64,000 bases of DNA, taken from NCBI RefSeq assembly GCF_030530745.1, contig NZ_JAUMUI010000012.1:1-64000 (forward strand), written 5' to 3'. Source of the DNA: Neisseria sp. (lineage in GTDB: Bacteria > Pseudomonadota > Gammaproteobacteria > Burkholderiales > Neisseriaceae). Below are positions 9,022 through 18,173 of this stretch, piece after piece (position 1 is the stretch's first letter; each line of letters opens with the position of its first letter). The position numbers and the translations under genes are program-made. The notes beneath the pieces were generated by a model. It ran no database searches and was not told the DNA's origin. It saw nothing but the letters and a program-made list of their open reading frames with translations.

Positions 9022-10002
9022 TCAGTGCCCGGCTTCTGCTGCTTTTTCTTCCTGTCCGTCCGCCGCATCGTAGGCTTCCACGATTTTCTGAACCAGTGGG
9101 TGGCGCACCACGTCTTCGCTGGTAAAGGTATGGAAATACAGGCCATCGATACCCGCGAGTTTTTCTTTGGCGTCTTTCAGGCCCGATTTGATGTTACGCG
9201 GCAGGTCGATCTGGCTCAAGTCGCCGGTGATAACGGCTTTGGCGCCGAAGCCGATGCGGGTTAAAAACATCTTCATCTGCTCGGGCGTGGTGTTTTGCGC
9301 TTCGTCGAGAATCACATAGGCGCCGTTGAGCGTGCGCCCGCGCATATAGGCCAGCGGGGCGATTTCGATTAGGCCTTTTTCCAAGAGTTTGGTTACGCGG
9401 TCAAACCCCATCAAATCGTAAAGCGCGTCGTAGAGCGGGCGCAGGTAGGGATCGACTTTCTGCGCCAAATCGCCGGGCAGAAAGCCGAGTTTTTCGCCCG
9501 CCTCCACCGCCGGGCGAACCAAAACGATGCGCTCGATTTGGTGTTTTTCCATCGCATCGGCGGCGGCGGCCACGGCCAGATAGGTTTTGCCGGTGCCGGC
9601 GGGGCCTAAACCGAACACCACGTCGTGATTGAGCAGGGCGCGGATGTAGCCGTTTTGGCGCGGCGTGCGCCCGCCTATGCTGCCGCGCTTGGTGCGCAGG
9701 TAGTATTGCTGGCCGTGATGTTTTTCTTGGTGGGCTGCATCGGCGGTTTTGGCTTCGACGGCTGCAAGCTGGATATCGCTGTCTTCCAAATCGCGGTTTT
9801 CGGCGGTGTCTGCCAGCGAAAGCAGCGCGCGGCGGCCTGCGTGGGCCAGTTCGCCCAAAAAGGTGAAGTCGGAAAAGCGGCGGCTGATCTGGATATCGAG
9901 TGCGCGGGCAAGGGTGTTCAGGTTGGCATCGAATGCGCCGCATAGGCGTTGCAGCACGGCGTTGTCGATGTTTTCGAATTGCAGGTGAACGGTGTGGCTC
10001 AT
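9022..10002 (-). CDS. PhoH-family ATPase (PhoH/YbeZ-like)
   Basis: Cytosolic P-loop ATPase of the PhoH/YbeZ family, which in other bacteria works with the RNase YbeY in rRNA and RNA quality control. The 326-residue product has the Walker A motif [12 protein letters not shown] near residue 130, the Walker B region [12 protein letters not shown] and the downstream [12 protein letters not shown] motif. An N-terminal extension of about 100 residues is typical of the long form. The usual partner ybeY is not adjacent; the next gene downstream is ridA. A divergent region with a long inverted repeat separates it from cysI. Confidence 0.9.
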   Translation of the reverse strand: MSHTVHLQFENIDNAVLQRLCGAFDANLNTLARALDIQISRRFSDFTFLGELAHAGRRALLSLADTAENRDLEDSDIQLAAVEAKTADAAHQEKHHGQQYYLRTKRGSIGGRTPRQNGYIRALLNHDVVFGLGPAGTGKTYLAVAAAADAMEKHQIERIVLVRPAVEAGEKLGFLPGDLAQKVDPYLRPLYDALYDLMGFDRVTKLLEKGLIEIAPLAYMRGRTLNGAYVILDEAQNTTPEQMKMFLTRIGFGAKAVITGDLSQIDLPRNIKSGLKDAKEKLAGIDGLYFHTFTSEDVVRHPLVQKIVEAYDAADGQEEKAAEAGH

Positions 10003-10040
10003 GTGGGGGCGGCTTTCGCGAAGGGGTTTGAAGATGATGG

Positions 10041-10087
10041 GGTTATAAGGTTTAAACGGTAAAAAATCAAGGCTGGAACCTTATAAC
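10041..10087. promoter_or_regulatory. Inverted repeat in the phoH/cysI divergent region
   Basis: gttataaggtt (10042-10052) and aaccttataac (10077-10087) are perfect 11-bp arms with a 24-bp spacer, placed in the 197-bp divergent gap. This arrangement could be an operator or a transcript hairpin. No regulator can be assigned from sequence alone. Confidence 0.4.
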
Positions 10088-10199
10088 GGAAAACACTTAT
10101 ATTAAAACCAACCATTCTTTCCTTTTTTCAGACGGCACCGATAAAGTAATGCCGTCAAAGTGCGGCCGAGGCCGTCTGAAAAAACAACGAGGAACACTT

Positions 10200-11969
10200 A
10201 TGAGCACTAACGACCCGCGCGCCAAACTACCCGATGCGCCGCTTGCCGACAACGAGCGCTTAAAAGACCAAAGCCGTTATCTCGAAGGCACCATCAAAAG
10301 CGACCTTTCAGACGGCCTCTCCGGCGGCTTTAACGGCGACAATTTCCAATTAATCCGTTTCCACGGCATGTACGAGCAGGACGACCGAGACATCCGCGCC
10401 GAGCGCGTCGGGCAGAAACTGGAGCCGCTGAAAAACGTGATGCTGCGCTGCCGTCTGCCCGGCGGCATCATCCAACCCAAACAATGGCTGGGCATCGACC
10501 AATTCGCCAGCGAGCGCACCCTGTATGGCTCGATCCGCTTAACCAACCGCCAAACCTTCCAGTTTCACGGCGTGTTGAAAGACGACATCAAGCCCATGCA
10601 CCAATGGCTCAACGAACTGGGGCTGGACTCCATCGCCACCGCGGGCGACGTGAACCGCAACGTGCTGTGTACCAGCAATCCCGTGGAAAGCAGCCTGCAC
10701 GCCGAAGCCTATGAATGGGCGAAAAAAATCAGCGAACACCTGCTGCCCAAAACCCGCGCCTACGCCGAAATCTGGCTCGACGGCGAAAAACTGCATTCCA
10801 CCGAAAATTTCGCCGAAGCCGCGCCGCTGGCCGAGGCCGTGAAAAGCGGCGACGCCACCGAGCCGGTGTTGGGCAAAAACTATCTGCCGCGCAAGTTCAA
10901 AACCACGGTGGTGATTCCGCCGCACAACGATGTGGACTTGCACGCCAACGATTTGAATTTCGTGGCCATCGGCGAAAACGGCAAACTCGCCGGCTTTAAC
11001 GTGCTGGTGGGCGGCGGCCTTTCTATGGAGCACGGCAACACAAAAACCTATCCCAACACTGCCGTGGAATTCGGTTTCGTGCCACTGGAAAAAACGCTGG
11101 ATGCCGCCGCCGCCGTGGTTTCCGTCCAGCGCGATTGGGGCAACCGCAGCGACCGCAAAAACGCCAAAACCCGCTACACCATCGAGCGCGTGGGCAAAGA
11201 CGTGTTCATTGAAGAAGTGGAAAACCGCATGGGTGCGAAATTCGGGCCGATCCGCCCCTATGAATTCACCTCGCGCGGCGACCGTATCGGCTGGGTGCAG
11301 GGCGAAGACAAAAAATGGCACCTCACCCTCTTCATCGAAAACGGCCGCCTGCTCGACTACCCCGGCCGGCCGCTGAAAACGGGGATGCGCGAAATAGCCA
11401 AAATCCACAAAGGCGACTTCCGCCTCACTGCCAACCAAAACCTGATTGTGGCGGGCGTATCATCGCGCGACAAAGCCAAAATCGAGAAAACCGCCCGCGA
11501 ACACGGCCTGATCAGCGACGCCGTTACCCCGCAGCGTGAACACAGCATGGCCTGCGTGTCGCTGCCGACCTGCCCCTTGGCGATGGCCGAAGCCGAACGC
11601 TTCCTGCCCGCGTTCACCGACCAAATCGACACCCTGTTTGCCAAACACGGCCTCACGGGCGAGCATATCGTTTTGCGCATCACCGGCTGTCCCAACGGCT
11701 GCGGCCGAGCCATGCTGGCCGAAATCGGCTTGGTGGGCAAAGCAGTGGGCCGCTACAACCTCTACACCGGCGGCAACCGCGAAGGCACCCGCATCCCGCG
11801 CCTGTTTAAAGAAAACATCACCGAAGACGAAATTCTCGCCATCATCGACGGCTGGCTGGCTGATTGGGCTTCAGGCCGTCTGAAAGACGAAGGCTTCGGC
11901 GATTTCGCCGTGCGCACCGGCATTGTGAAGCCGGTATCGGATGCGCCGCGCGATTTTTGGGCAGCATAA
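10200..11969 (+). CDS. cysI: Sulfite reductase hemoprotein beta-component
   Basis: Siroheme/[4Fe-4S] enzyme that reduces sulfite to sulfide in assimilatory sulfur metabolism. The 589-residue product has the four cluster ligands in the family pattern: ACVSLPTC near residue 448 and [11 protein letters not shown] near 492. The ATG at 10200 has GAGGAA upstream; the longer open frame runs back through a DUS. A DUS inside the gene encodes LSDGL near residue 40. The flavoprotein partner cysJ is not adjacent, so the electron donor must be encoded elsewhere or differ. Confidence 0.95.
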   Translation: MSTNDPRAKLPDAPLADNERLKDQSRYLEGTIKSDLSDGLSGGFNGDNFQLIRFHGMYEQDDRDIRAERVGQKLEPLKNVMLRCRLPGGIIQPKQWLGIDQFASERTLYGSIRLTNRQTFQFHGVLKDDIKPMHQWLNELGLDSIATAGDVNRNVLCTSNPVESSLHAEAYEWAKKISEHLLPKTRAYAEIWLDGEKLHSTENFAEAAPLAEAVKSGDATEPVLGKNYLPRKFKTTVVIPPHNDVDLHANDLNFVAIGENGKLAGFNVLVGGGLSMEHGNTKTYPNTAVEFGFVPLEKTLDAAAAVVSVQRDWGNRSDRKNAKTRYTIERVGKDVFIEEVENRMGAKFGPIRPYEFTSRGDRIGWVQGEDKKWHLTLFIENGRLLDYPGRPLKTGMREIAKIHKGDFRLTANQNLIVAGVSSRDKAKIEKTAREHGLISDAVTPQREHSMACVSLPTCPLAMAEAERFLPAFTDQIDTLFAKHGLTGEHIVLRITGCPNGCGRAMLAEIGLVGKAVGRYNLYTGGNREGTRIPRLFKENITEDEILAIIDGWLADWASGRLKDEGFGDFAVRTGIVKPVSDAPRDFWAA

Positions 11970-11980
11970 AGCCTGAAAGC

Positions 11981-12012
11981 AAGGCCGTCTGAAATATTTT
12001 CAGACGGCCTGA
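11981..12012. terminator. Inverted DUS terminator after cysI
   Basis: aaggccgtctgaa, a short loop and ttcagacggcct lie between the cysI stop and trmB, followed by a T-rich run. Confidence 0.75.
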
Positions 12013-12055
12013 TATTTTTGTAAAATCGCGGTTTTCCAATTTTCCGTAATCCGCC

Positions 12056-12769
12056 ATGACCAACCAGCAACCGCCCCGCGACGCCGAAACGGCAGAGCAA
12101 CACAAACGCAGCATCCGCAGCTTCGTGCTGCGCCAAGGCCATATGACCGCCGCGCAGCAGCGCGCCATCGACACCTTGTGGCCGCAGTTCGGCCTAGACT
12201 ACCGCGCCGAACCGGCCGATTTGAACGCCGTGTTCGGCCGCGCCAACCCGAAAGTGCTGGAAATCGGCTTCGGCATGGGCGCGGCAACCGTGGAAATCGC
12301 CAAGCGGCTGCCGCAAACCGATTTTCTGGCCATCGACGTGCACGGCCCGGGCGTCGGCAATATTTTGAAGCTGATAGAAGAAGAAAACGTGGGCAATATC
12401 CGCGTGATGCGCCACGATGCGGTGGAAGTGGTGGAAAACATGCTCGCCGACGGCTCGCTTAACGGCATCCATATTTTCTTTCCCGACCCGTGGCACAAAA
12501 AACGCCACCACAAACGCCGCCTGATCCAAACCCCGTTTGTAGCCAAGCTGCTGCCCAAACTCAAAAGCGGCGGCTACATCCATCTGGCAACAGACTGGGA
12601 AGAATACGCCGTGCAGATGCTGGAGGTGTTAAACGGTTTCGAGAGCCTGCAAAACACCGCCGCCGGTTACGCGCCTACGCCCGATTACCGCCCCGAAACC
12701 AAATTCGAGGCGCGCGGTAAACGGCTGGGGCACGGCGTTTGGGACTTGGTGTTCGTGCGCAAAGACTGA
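12056..12769 (+). CDS. trmB: tRNA (guanine-N7-)-methyltransferase
   Basis: SAM-dependent methyltransferase that makes m7G46 in tRNA. The 237-residue protein has the SAM-binding motif [17 protein letters not shown] near residue 64, the [18 protein letters not shown] catalytic segment near 140 and the late motif THLATDW-like [10 protein letters not shown]. An N-terminal [11 protein letters not shown] motif is also typical. Full length, and no co-oriented neighbour close by. Confidence 0.97.
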   Translation: MTNQQPPRDAETAEQHKRSIRSFVLRQGHMTAAQQRAIDTLWPQFGLDYRAEPADLNAVFGRANPKVLEIGFGMGAATVEIAKRLPQTDFLAIDVHGPGVGNILKLIEEENVGNIRVMRHDAVEVVENMLADGSLNGIHIFFPDPWHKKRHHKRRLIQTPFVAKLLPKLKSGGYIHLATDWEEYAVQMLEVLNGFESLQNTAAGYAPTPDYRPETKFEARGKRLGHGVWDLVFVRKD

Positions 12770-12815
12770 AGTTTGGCAGGCATTGCGGTTGGTTGAAACG
12801 GCCGCAGGGAAAGAG

Positions 12816-12845
12816 ACAGGCCGCCTGAATGTTTTCAGGCGGCTT
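12816..12845. terminator. Hairpin built from DUS-like arms
   Basis: aggccgcctgaa and ttcaggcggct (a C-for-T DUS variant) form a short stem 50 bp after trmB and 30 bp from the end of the leftward immunity-like gene, so it may serve both strands. Confidence 0.55.
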
Positions 12846-12874
12846 TGGTTTTGATAAGACAAATGTTTTCCGTA

Positions 12875-13330
12875 TTACGGTTGCCGGCTCTCAGGGCAGG
12901 AAATTTCTCTGTTATAGGCATGTTTATAAGGGTCGATAACATTGTTGCCGCTCATAAAGTTGCGTTTTCCTTCATTGATTTTACGCTTGTTTAAGAACTC
13001 GTCGAACTCTAAAACATAGGGCGTAACGTAAAGTTCATTATCGCAAATGTCAATATAAAAATAATACAGTTCATATATTGAATTGCTGTTACTGCTCAGA
13101 GAACCGTAAACTTGGCTTCCCTGCACATACCAACTGTCTACCGCCGTGATATAACCTATTTTTTGATTTTTGTAATACAAGTAATGATTGATTCCAAAAT
13201 AGCCCCCTATGGCATGGCGGTACACGGTAACATCTTTCAAGATATGAACCGGACGGAAGCAGGCATAAAAAACCAAACCGGCGATTGACAGCATAATAAA
13301 AAAAACAATAAAAATCAGTGTTTTTTTCAT
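12875..13330 (-). CDS. Membrane-anchored candidate immunity protein (copy A)
   Basis: A 151-residue protein with one N-terminal transmembrane segment (MKKTLIFIVFFIMLSIAGLV) and a polar, tyrosine-rich remainder predicted to face the periplasm. Cysteines in DIC and ISCPE are conserved with copy B and could form a disulfide. That layout (N-terminal anchor plus small disulfide-bonded periplasmic domain) is also that of the colicin M immunity protein Cmi, though I see no direct sequence match. The ATG at 13330 is chosen because it begins a signal-anchor and sits 1 bp from the preceding toxin-like frame. AT-rich compared with its surroundings. The immunity role is inferred from position and topology. 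Confidence 0.6.
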   Translation of the reverse strand: MKKTLIFIVFFIMLSIAGLVFYACFRPVHILKDVTVYRHAIGGYFGINHYLYYKNQKIGYITAVDSWYVQGSQVYGSLSSNSNSIYELYYFYIDICDNELYVTPYVLEFDEFLNKRKINEGKRNFMSGNNVIDPYKHAYNREISCPESRQP

Positions 13331-13331
13331 T

Positions 13332-13790
13332 TTATCTGCCTTGAAGCTGTTGTTTAACTTCTGCTGCAGTAACAACCGCATTTACTTTATGGATAATTGT
13401 ATCGGTAATTCTATATGGGGTACCGTTCGGATCCCAAGAGCCCTCGATAAGGTTGAATGTATCGTAAGGATCTTCGAAAACATCGGAAAATTTATAAATT
13501 ATTTCGCCGATAAGGCTGAAATTGCCTGTTTTGAGTTTGGTGATATTTCCGATAAACTCCCCCGAAAGCGTACCGCTGCCAAATGCCCAAATACCGATTT
13601 CCGATCCGAAAGCATAGCTGTTGATAAAAGTATGCTTTTTAATACCTTTAGTAAAGTTAACTGCCGTCGATACTAAAAACCTTCTTTGTATATTACCCCG
13701 TCTGTTAAATGCATTTTCCCGCAAAATGGAATCCGAAACCAATTTCTTCACCCCAAGATTATCTAAATTCAAAGCCTCACCCCTGCCTTG
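13332..13790 (-). pseudogene. 5'-truncated colicin M-like toxin gene (copy A)
   Basis: The open frame begins directly after the stop codon of immunity copy B, in the same reading frame, and reads QGRGEALNLDNLG onward. It lacks the N-terminal 42 or so residues present in copy B. It keeps the segment missing in copy B, including FLVSTAVNFTKGI, which resembles FPVSTKFTHATGD of colicin M as I recall it, and ends with IYKFSDVFEDPYDTFN. No ATG start exists; a TTG at 13772 is the first possible start. Colicin M uses DxYD plus a following His-Arg; here DPYD is present but the His-Arg is not. Probably an unexpressed or silent cassette. Confidence 0.55.
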
Positions 13791-14246
13791 TTACGGTTGC
13801 CGGTTCTCGGGGCAGGAAATTTTTCTGTTATAGGCATGTTTATAAGGGTTGATAACATTGTTGCCGCTCATAAAGTTGCGTTTGTCCTCATTGATATTTC
13901 TTTTATCCAAAAAGTCATAAAACTCAAAGCGGGAAGGTGTTATATAAACTTCCTTAGAGCAAATATCGATATAAAACCAATAGGTAATGTCATCGATACC
14001 GTTATCTTCAGAAAGAGAGCCGTAAACTTGTGAACCTTTTACATACCAAGTATCTACAAAACTTAAATAACCTATTTTTTGGCCTTTATAATATAAATAA
14101 TAATTTCCTCCCAGGGAGTTGCTGATAATGTGACGGTAAACAGCTACATCTTTTAAAATCAGAATTGGCCGGAAATAGCCGTATAGAATGAAACCGGCAA
14201 TCAGTATAATTAAGAAAAGAACAATCGAAAGCAGTTGTTTTTTCAT
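13791..14246 (-). CDS. Membrane-anchored candidate immunity protein (copy B)
   Basis: 151 residues, clearly paralogous to the protein at 12875-13330 over its whole length. N-terminal anchor MKKQLLSIVLFLIILIAGFI, then YFRPILILKDVAVYRH and a shared C-terminus MSGNNVINPYKHAYNR. Cysteines in DIC and ISCPE are conserved. The start is 1 bp after the stop of toxin-like copy B, with a purine-rich GGGGCGG leader inside the toxin gene, as in bacteriocin/immunity pairs. The N-terminal and middle regions differ more between copies than the C-terminus, so specificity may have diverged. Function is inferred. Confidence 0.6.
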   Translation of the reverse strand: MKKQLLSIVLFLIILIAGFILYGYFRPILILKDVAVYRHIISNSLGGNYYLYYKGQKIGYLSFVDTWYVKGSQVYGSLSEDNGIDDITYWFYIDICSKEVYITPSRFEFYDFLDKRNINEDKRNFMSGNNVINPYKHAYNRKISCPENRQP

Positions 14247-14247
14247 T

Positions 14248-14700
14248 TTAACCGCCCCGTAATTTTCTATTGACAGCTTCGGCAGTAACAACCGCATTTA
14301 CTTTATGGATAATTGTATCGGTAATTCTATATGGGGTACCGTTCGGATCCCAAGAGCCCTCGATAAGGTTGAATGTATCGTAAGGATCTTCGAAAACATC
14401 GGAAAATTTATAAATTATTTCGCCGATAAGGCTGAAATTACCTGTTTTGAGTTTGGTGATTTTTCCGATAAATTCCCCCGAAAGCGTACCGCTGCCAACA
14501 AATGCATTCTCTTTCAAGATGCTGGCAGCAATCAATTTCTTCGCTCCAAGATTATCTAAATTCAGAGCCTCACCCCTGCCTTTCAGGTAATGAACAAACA
14601 TTTGCATACTGGTAGCGGGTTTGGCCAACACTTTCTTGGAAGAAAGCGGGGAGGAAGTGTATTGGGCAACATTACTTTGGGAAACATTTATCTTGGGCAT
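14248..14700 (-). CDS. Colicin M-like toxin gene, internally deleted (copy B)
   Basis: A 150-residue product with a good AGGAG ribosome-binding site before its ATG. The first 35 or so residues are polar, without a signal peptide. Then FVHYLKGRGEALNLDNLG resembles AHYLWGNGAERSVNIANIG at the start of the colicin M catalytic domain as I remember it. The later part shares SGEFIGKITKLKTGNF and DPYDTFN with copy A. It lacks 41 residues relative to copy A, an in-frame deletion within the predicted catalytic domain, so it is probably inactive. The undeleted ancestor would be about 191 residues, without colicin M's central receptor-binding domain. Family assignment is remote and moderate in confidence. 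Confidence 0.5.
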   Translation of the reverse strand: MPKINVSQSNVAQYTSSPLSSKKVLAKPATSMQMFVHYLKGRGEALNLDNLGAKKLIAASILKENAFVGSGTLSGEFIGKITKLKTGNFSLIGEIIYKFSDVFEDPYDTFNLIEGSWDPNGTPYRITDTIIHKVNAVVTAEAVNRKLRGG

Positions 14701-14982
14701 ATCAGACTCCTGAAAATTGGTTTAAACATACCCGGCATACCGTTAAAGCGGATCCAGCGGCCGGAAACTGTTTTGTTTAGCAGTTCAGGGCATCCGTTAA
14801 GGTTTGTATCCGTATGGCAAATTGTTCCTATTTTCAAGCCGGGCTGCTTTACAGGCAGGAATGCTTTAAAGCTTGAAATATTAAAGGCCGTCTGAAAAAC
14901 AGGTTTCGACCGGAAATATGGTTTTTGAGAATACAAGATGAGATTTTCAGACGGCTTGAAAATATTTTGAAAAGGTTTCGGA

Positions 14983-15516
14983 TTATGAATGCAAAAGCCA
15001 ATACTGCAGGCCCGCCAGCGTTTTGCCGTCTTTTATTTCGTTGTTTTTCAGTGCGGCTTTAACGGCTTCGCGGCTCATCAGCACGGTTTCGGTGAATTCG
15101 TCTTCATCGTTTTTCAGAGTGCTGCCCTCGCGCACGCCTTCGGCCTGGTAGAGATACATCACTTCGTCGCAAAAGCCCGGGGCGGTGTAGAAAGAGTGCA
15201 GCAGTTTCACACCCTCTGCGGTGTAGGGCGTTTCTTCGGCCAGCTCGCGCAGGGCGCAGGCGGCGGGATCTTCGCCCGCGTCGAGTTTGCCGGCGGGCAG
15301 CTCAAGCAGGGCTTGGCCGCAGGCGTAGCGCCACTGGCGAACCAAAACCACTTCATCATTGCCGGTTACGGCCAGTACGCAGGCGGCGCCGGGGTGGCGG
15401 ATAACCACGCGGGCGCTTTCGTTGCCGTTGGGCAGGCACACGGTGTCGCGGGCGATGTTGATGAACGATCCTTCGAAAATCGGTTGGGAGCTGATGCGGG
15501 TTTCTTTTAAGTCCAT
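14983..15516 (-). CDS. Nudix hydrolase, ADP-ribose pyrophosphatase type
   Basis: A 177-residue hydrolase with the Nudix box GKLDAGEDPAACALRELAEE near residue 84, which carries the RELxEE catalytic core. The N-terminal half (SQPIFEGSFINIARDTVCLP) and the VLVRQWRYACGQALLELPAG segment resemble the NudF/ADP-ribose pyrophosphatase group, which cleaves ADP-ribose and other NDP-sugars. The start at 15516 is chosen because the family begins near there; the longer frame has no ribosome-binding site. It lies between the toxin module and an AT-rich gap, with no operon partner. Confidence 0.85.
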   Translation of the reverse strand: MDLKETRISSQPIFEGSFINIARDTVCLPNGNESARVVIRHPGAACVLAVTGNDEVVLVRQWRYACGQALLELPAGKLDAGEDPAACALRELAEETPYTAEGVKLLHSFYTAPGFCDEVMYLYQAEGVREGSTLKNDEDEFTETVLMSREAVKAALKNNEIKDGKTLAGLQYWLLHS

Positions 15517-15576
15517 TGTGTTTCCTTTTACCGGTTGCAAAGTGCGGGATACGGGGTAGAGCCCTGTCGGCTGCAT

Positions 15577-15953
15577 TGTACCGGGTGGGCGTTTTGTAAT
15601 TTTTATGTAGTTTTATTATTTTTAAAATCAGTATGTTGTATTTTAATATCAGATTTCTTTTTGGTTTTGATAAATTTTTCTTATGGATTTTTATATATTT
15701 TTAATAAATTAATGAATTTTATGAATGTTTTTAATATAAAAATCAAATAGTTGGGGTAGTATGATGGAAAATTTCCCAAGATGATATTGCAATAGGTTTA
15801 ATCTATGATATTCTGCAATTGAACTACATGGTGCAACAGCCTGAAGTTTATTTCAAATAGCTGATGTTGACGGAAAATTTAAGTATTTAACGCCATCTCG
15901 GCCCTTTATTTAAAAATTTAAAAGAAATCTAACAAAACAAGGAGGAAACAGTT
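15577..15953. other. AT-rich intergenic region before the symporter operon
   Basis: About 430 bp between the Nudix gene (leftward) and the DUF4212 gene (rightward). It is markedly AT-rich and holds no open frame that I support. It should contain divergent promoters, but none stands out as a confident -35/-10 pair. An aaggaggaaac ribosome-binding site closes it before 15954. Confidence 0.5.
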
Positions 15954-16217
15954 ATGTCTGCCGATAAATATGATGCAGTCGGTTATTGGAAAGCAAACGT
16001 CCGCATTATTACAGCCTGCCTGATTGTTTGGGCCGTATGTTCTTACGGGTTTGCCATTATATTGCGCCCCGCATTGGCAGGTATCCGAATAGGCGGTTCG
16101 GATTTGGGTTTCTGGTTCGGCCAGCAGGGCTCTATTCTGACCTTCATCGCCATTATTTTCTTTTATTCGTGGAGAATGAACAAGCTCGACGAAGAATACG
16201 GCGTACACGAGGAGTGA
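15954..16217 (+). CDS. DUF4212 protein, small subunit of a sodium:solute symporter
   Basis: An 87-residue membrane protein with two hydrophobic helices (about residues 21-42 and 60-76) and the family features YWKANVRI, GFWFGQQGSI and FFYSWRMNKLDEEYGV. DUF4212 proteins accompany large sodium:solute symporters of the acetate/organic acid group, as here: the symporter starts 4 bp after the stop. A very strong AAGGAGGAA ribosome-binding site precedes the ATG. Confidence 0.92.
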   Translation: MSADKYDAVGYWKANVRIITACLIVWAVCSYGFAIILRPALAGIRIGGSDLGFWFGQQGSILTFIAIIFFYSWRMNKLDEEYGVHEE

Positions 16218-16221
16218 GACC

Positions 16222-17991
16222 ATGAGCCAGTTTGTGATTAACCTGATTTTCGTGGGCGCGTCTTTTGCGCTGTATTTCGGTATTGCGGTTTGGGCGCGCG
16301 CCGGTTCGACCAAAGAGTTTTATGTGGCCGGCGGCGGTGTGCATCCTGTGTTGAACGGTATGGCAACCGCCGCCGACTGGATGAGCGCGGCTTCGTTTAT
16401 TTCGATGGCGGGTCTGCTGGCGATGACCGGTTACGGCGCTTCGGCCTATCTGATGGGCTGGACGGGCGGTTATGTGCTGCTCGCCCTGCTGCTGGCTCCG
16501 TATTTGCGCAAATTCGGCAAATTTACCGTGCCGGATTTTATCGGCGACCGCTTCTACAGCCGCACCGCCCGTTTGGTGGCCGTTGCGTGCCTGCTGATTG
16601 CTTCGACCACTTACGTTATCGGCCAGATGACTGGTGCCGGCGTAGCGTTTTCCCGCTTTTTGGAAGTAAGCAACACGACCGGCCTTTTGATTGCCGCCGT
16701 GGTGGTGCTGTTTTACGCGGTGTTGGGCGGTATGAAAGGGATCACTTATACGCAGGTGGCGCAATATGCGGTATTGATTGCTGCCTATACCATTCCTGCG
16801 GTATTCATCTCTTTTAATTTAACCGGTAATCCGATTCCTCCCTTGGGTCTGTTCGGCACGGATACCGCTTCAGGTATGCCGCTACTGCAAAAGCTTGATT
16901 TGCTGGTAACCGATTTGGGCTTTGAGGCCTATACCGCAGATGTGCCAAATAAACTGAATATGCTCCTGTTCACTTTGTCGCTGATGATCGGTACCGCCGG
17001 TTTGCCGCACGTGATTATCCGTTTCTTTACCGTGCCTAAAGTGTCCGATGCGCGTTCGTCTGCCGGTTGGGCACTGGTGTTTATCGCCCTGCTTTACACA
17101 ACTGCTCCGGCAGTCGGCTCTATGGCACGTTTCAACTTGGTCAATACTGTTTATCCCAACGGTGTACAGGGGCAGCCCTTAAGTTACGAAGCCCGCCCCG
17201 AATGGATGAAAAACTGGGAGACCACCGGTTTGCTGAAGTTTGAGGATAAAAACAGCGACGGCCATATCCAATACTACAACGACAAATCCGAAATTTTTGA
17301 AACAGCTGCTTCAGAACGCGGCTGGCAGGGTAACGAGCTGACCGTAAACAACGACATTTTGGTATTGGCCAACCCTGAAATCGCCAACCTGCCGAGTTGG
17401 GTTGTCGGCCTGATTGCAGCGGGCGGTTTGGCGGCCGCACTTTCCACTGCAGCAGGCTTGCTGTTGGCAATTTCTTCAGCCGTGTCGCACGACTTGATTA
17501 AGAAAACCCTGAAACCCGATATTTCGGAAAAAGGCGAACTGACGGCAGCCCGCGTATCCATGACGCTGGCGATTGTGGTGGCCACTTGGCTGGGCATCAA
17601 CCCGCCCGGATTTGCCGCACAAGTGGTAGCGCTGGCATTCGGTATTGCAGCCGCTTCCATCTTCCCCGCCTTGATGATGGGTATTTTCTCGAAACGCATC
17701 AACAGCGCGGGCGCAACCGCCGGTATGCTGGTAGGCTTGATTTCCACCTGCGTATATATCTTCCTGTATATGGGCTGGTTCTTTATCCCCAGCACCAACA
17801 ACTTTGAAAACGTGGAAGCCAACTGGTTGTTCGGTATTTCACCCTTGTCGTTCGGTGCGGTAGGTGCGGTTTTAAACTTTGCCGTGGCATTTGCGGTTTC
17901 TTTTGCAGGTAAAGCACCGCCTCAAAATGTGCAGGATTTGGTGGAAAGCGTCCGTTATCCGCGCGGTGCGGGGCAGGCTGCCGATCACTGA
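16222..17991 (+). CDS. Sodium:solute symporter (ActP-like)
   Basis: Inner-membrane sodium-coupled transporter of the SSS family, 589 residues, with about 13 hydrophobic segments. N-terminal AVWARAGSTKEFYVAGGGVHPVLNGMATAADWMSAA (quoted in part) has the SSS-type FYVAGG and NGMATAADWMSAASF motifs. The partner DUF4212 gene lies immediately upstream. The family suggests a small monocarboxylate such as acetate, but the substrate is not set by sequence. A hydrophilic insert at about residues 320-380 lies between membrane segments. No catabolic gene is adjacent. Confidence 0.9.
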   Translation: MSQFVINLIFVGASFALYFGIAVWARAGSTKEFYVAGGGVHPVLNGMATAADWMSAASFISMAGLLAMTGYGASAYLMGWTGGYVLLALLLAPYLRKFGKFTVPDFIGDRFYSRTARLVAVACLLIASTTYVIGQMTGAGVAFSRFLEVSNTTGLLIAAVVVLFYAVLGGMKGITYTQVAQYAVLIAAYTIPAVFISFNLTGNPIPPLGLFGTDTASGMPLLQKLDLLVTDLGFEAYTADVPNKLNMLLFTLSLMIGTAGLPHVIIRFFTVPKVSDARSSAGWALVFIALLYTTAPAVGSMARFNLVNTVYPNGVQGQPLSYEARPEWMKNWETTGLLKFEDKNSDGHIQYYNDKSEIFETAASERGWQGNELTVNNDILVLANPEIANLPSWVVGLIAAGGLAAALSTAAGLLLAISSAVSHDLIKKTLKPDISEKGELTAARVSMTLAIVVATWLGINPPGFAAQVVALAFGIAAASIFPALMMGIFSKRINSAGATAGMLVGLISTCVYIFLYMGWFFIPSTNNFENVEANWLFGISPLSFGAVGAVLNFAVAFAVSFAGKAPPQNVQDLVESVRYPRGAGQAADH

Positions 17992-18173
17992 ACCCCGCTT
18001 TATCGGGCTTCTTCCGGGAAGCCCGGATTTTCTGTAATTTATTGTTTTAAGCCGCTTTGTTCCGACGGAAATGTAATCGGCTATAATACGCAACCTTATC
18101 GTGCCGGGCTGTCGCACAAGCCCAAAAGTTAAAAATACCGGGCGGGATATTCTGCCGGCTTAGAGGGGGCATC

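Larger units (their letters stand above)
12872..14703. repeat. Tandem duplication, 916-bp period, of a toxin/immunity module
   Basis: Unit A (about 12872-13787) and unit B (about 13788-14703) align at a constant offset of 916 bp. Two blocks show it clearly: 13367-13582 against 14283-14498 is almost identical, and 12875-12960 against 13791-13876 is highly similar. The reading frames differ by an in-frame 123-bp deletion in unit B (offset falls to 793) and by the 5' truncation of unit A's toxin gene at the junction. Confidence 0.85.
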
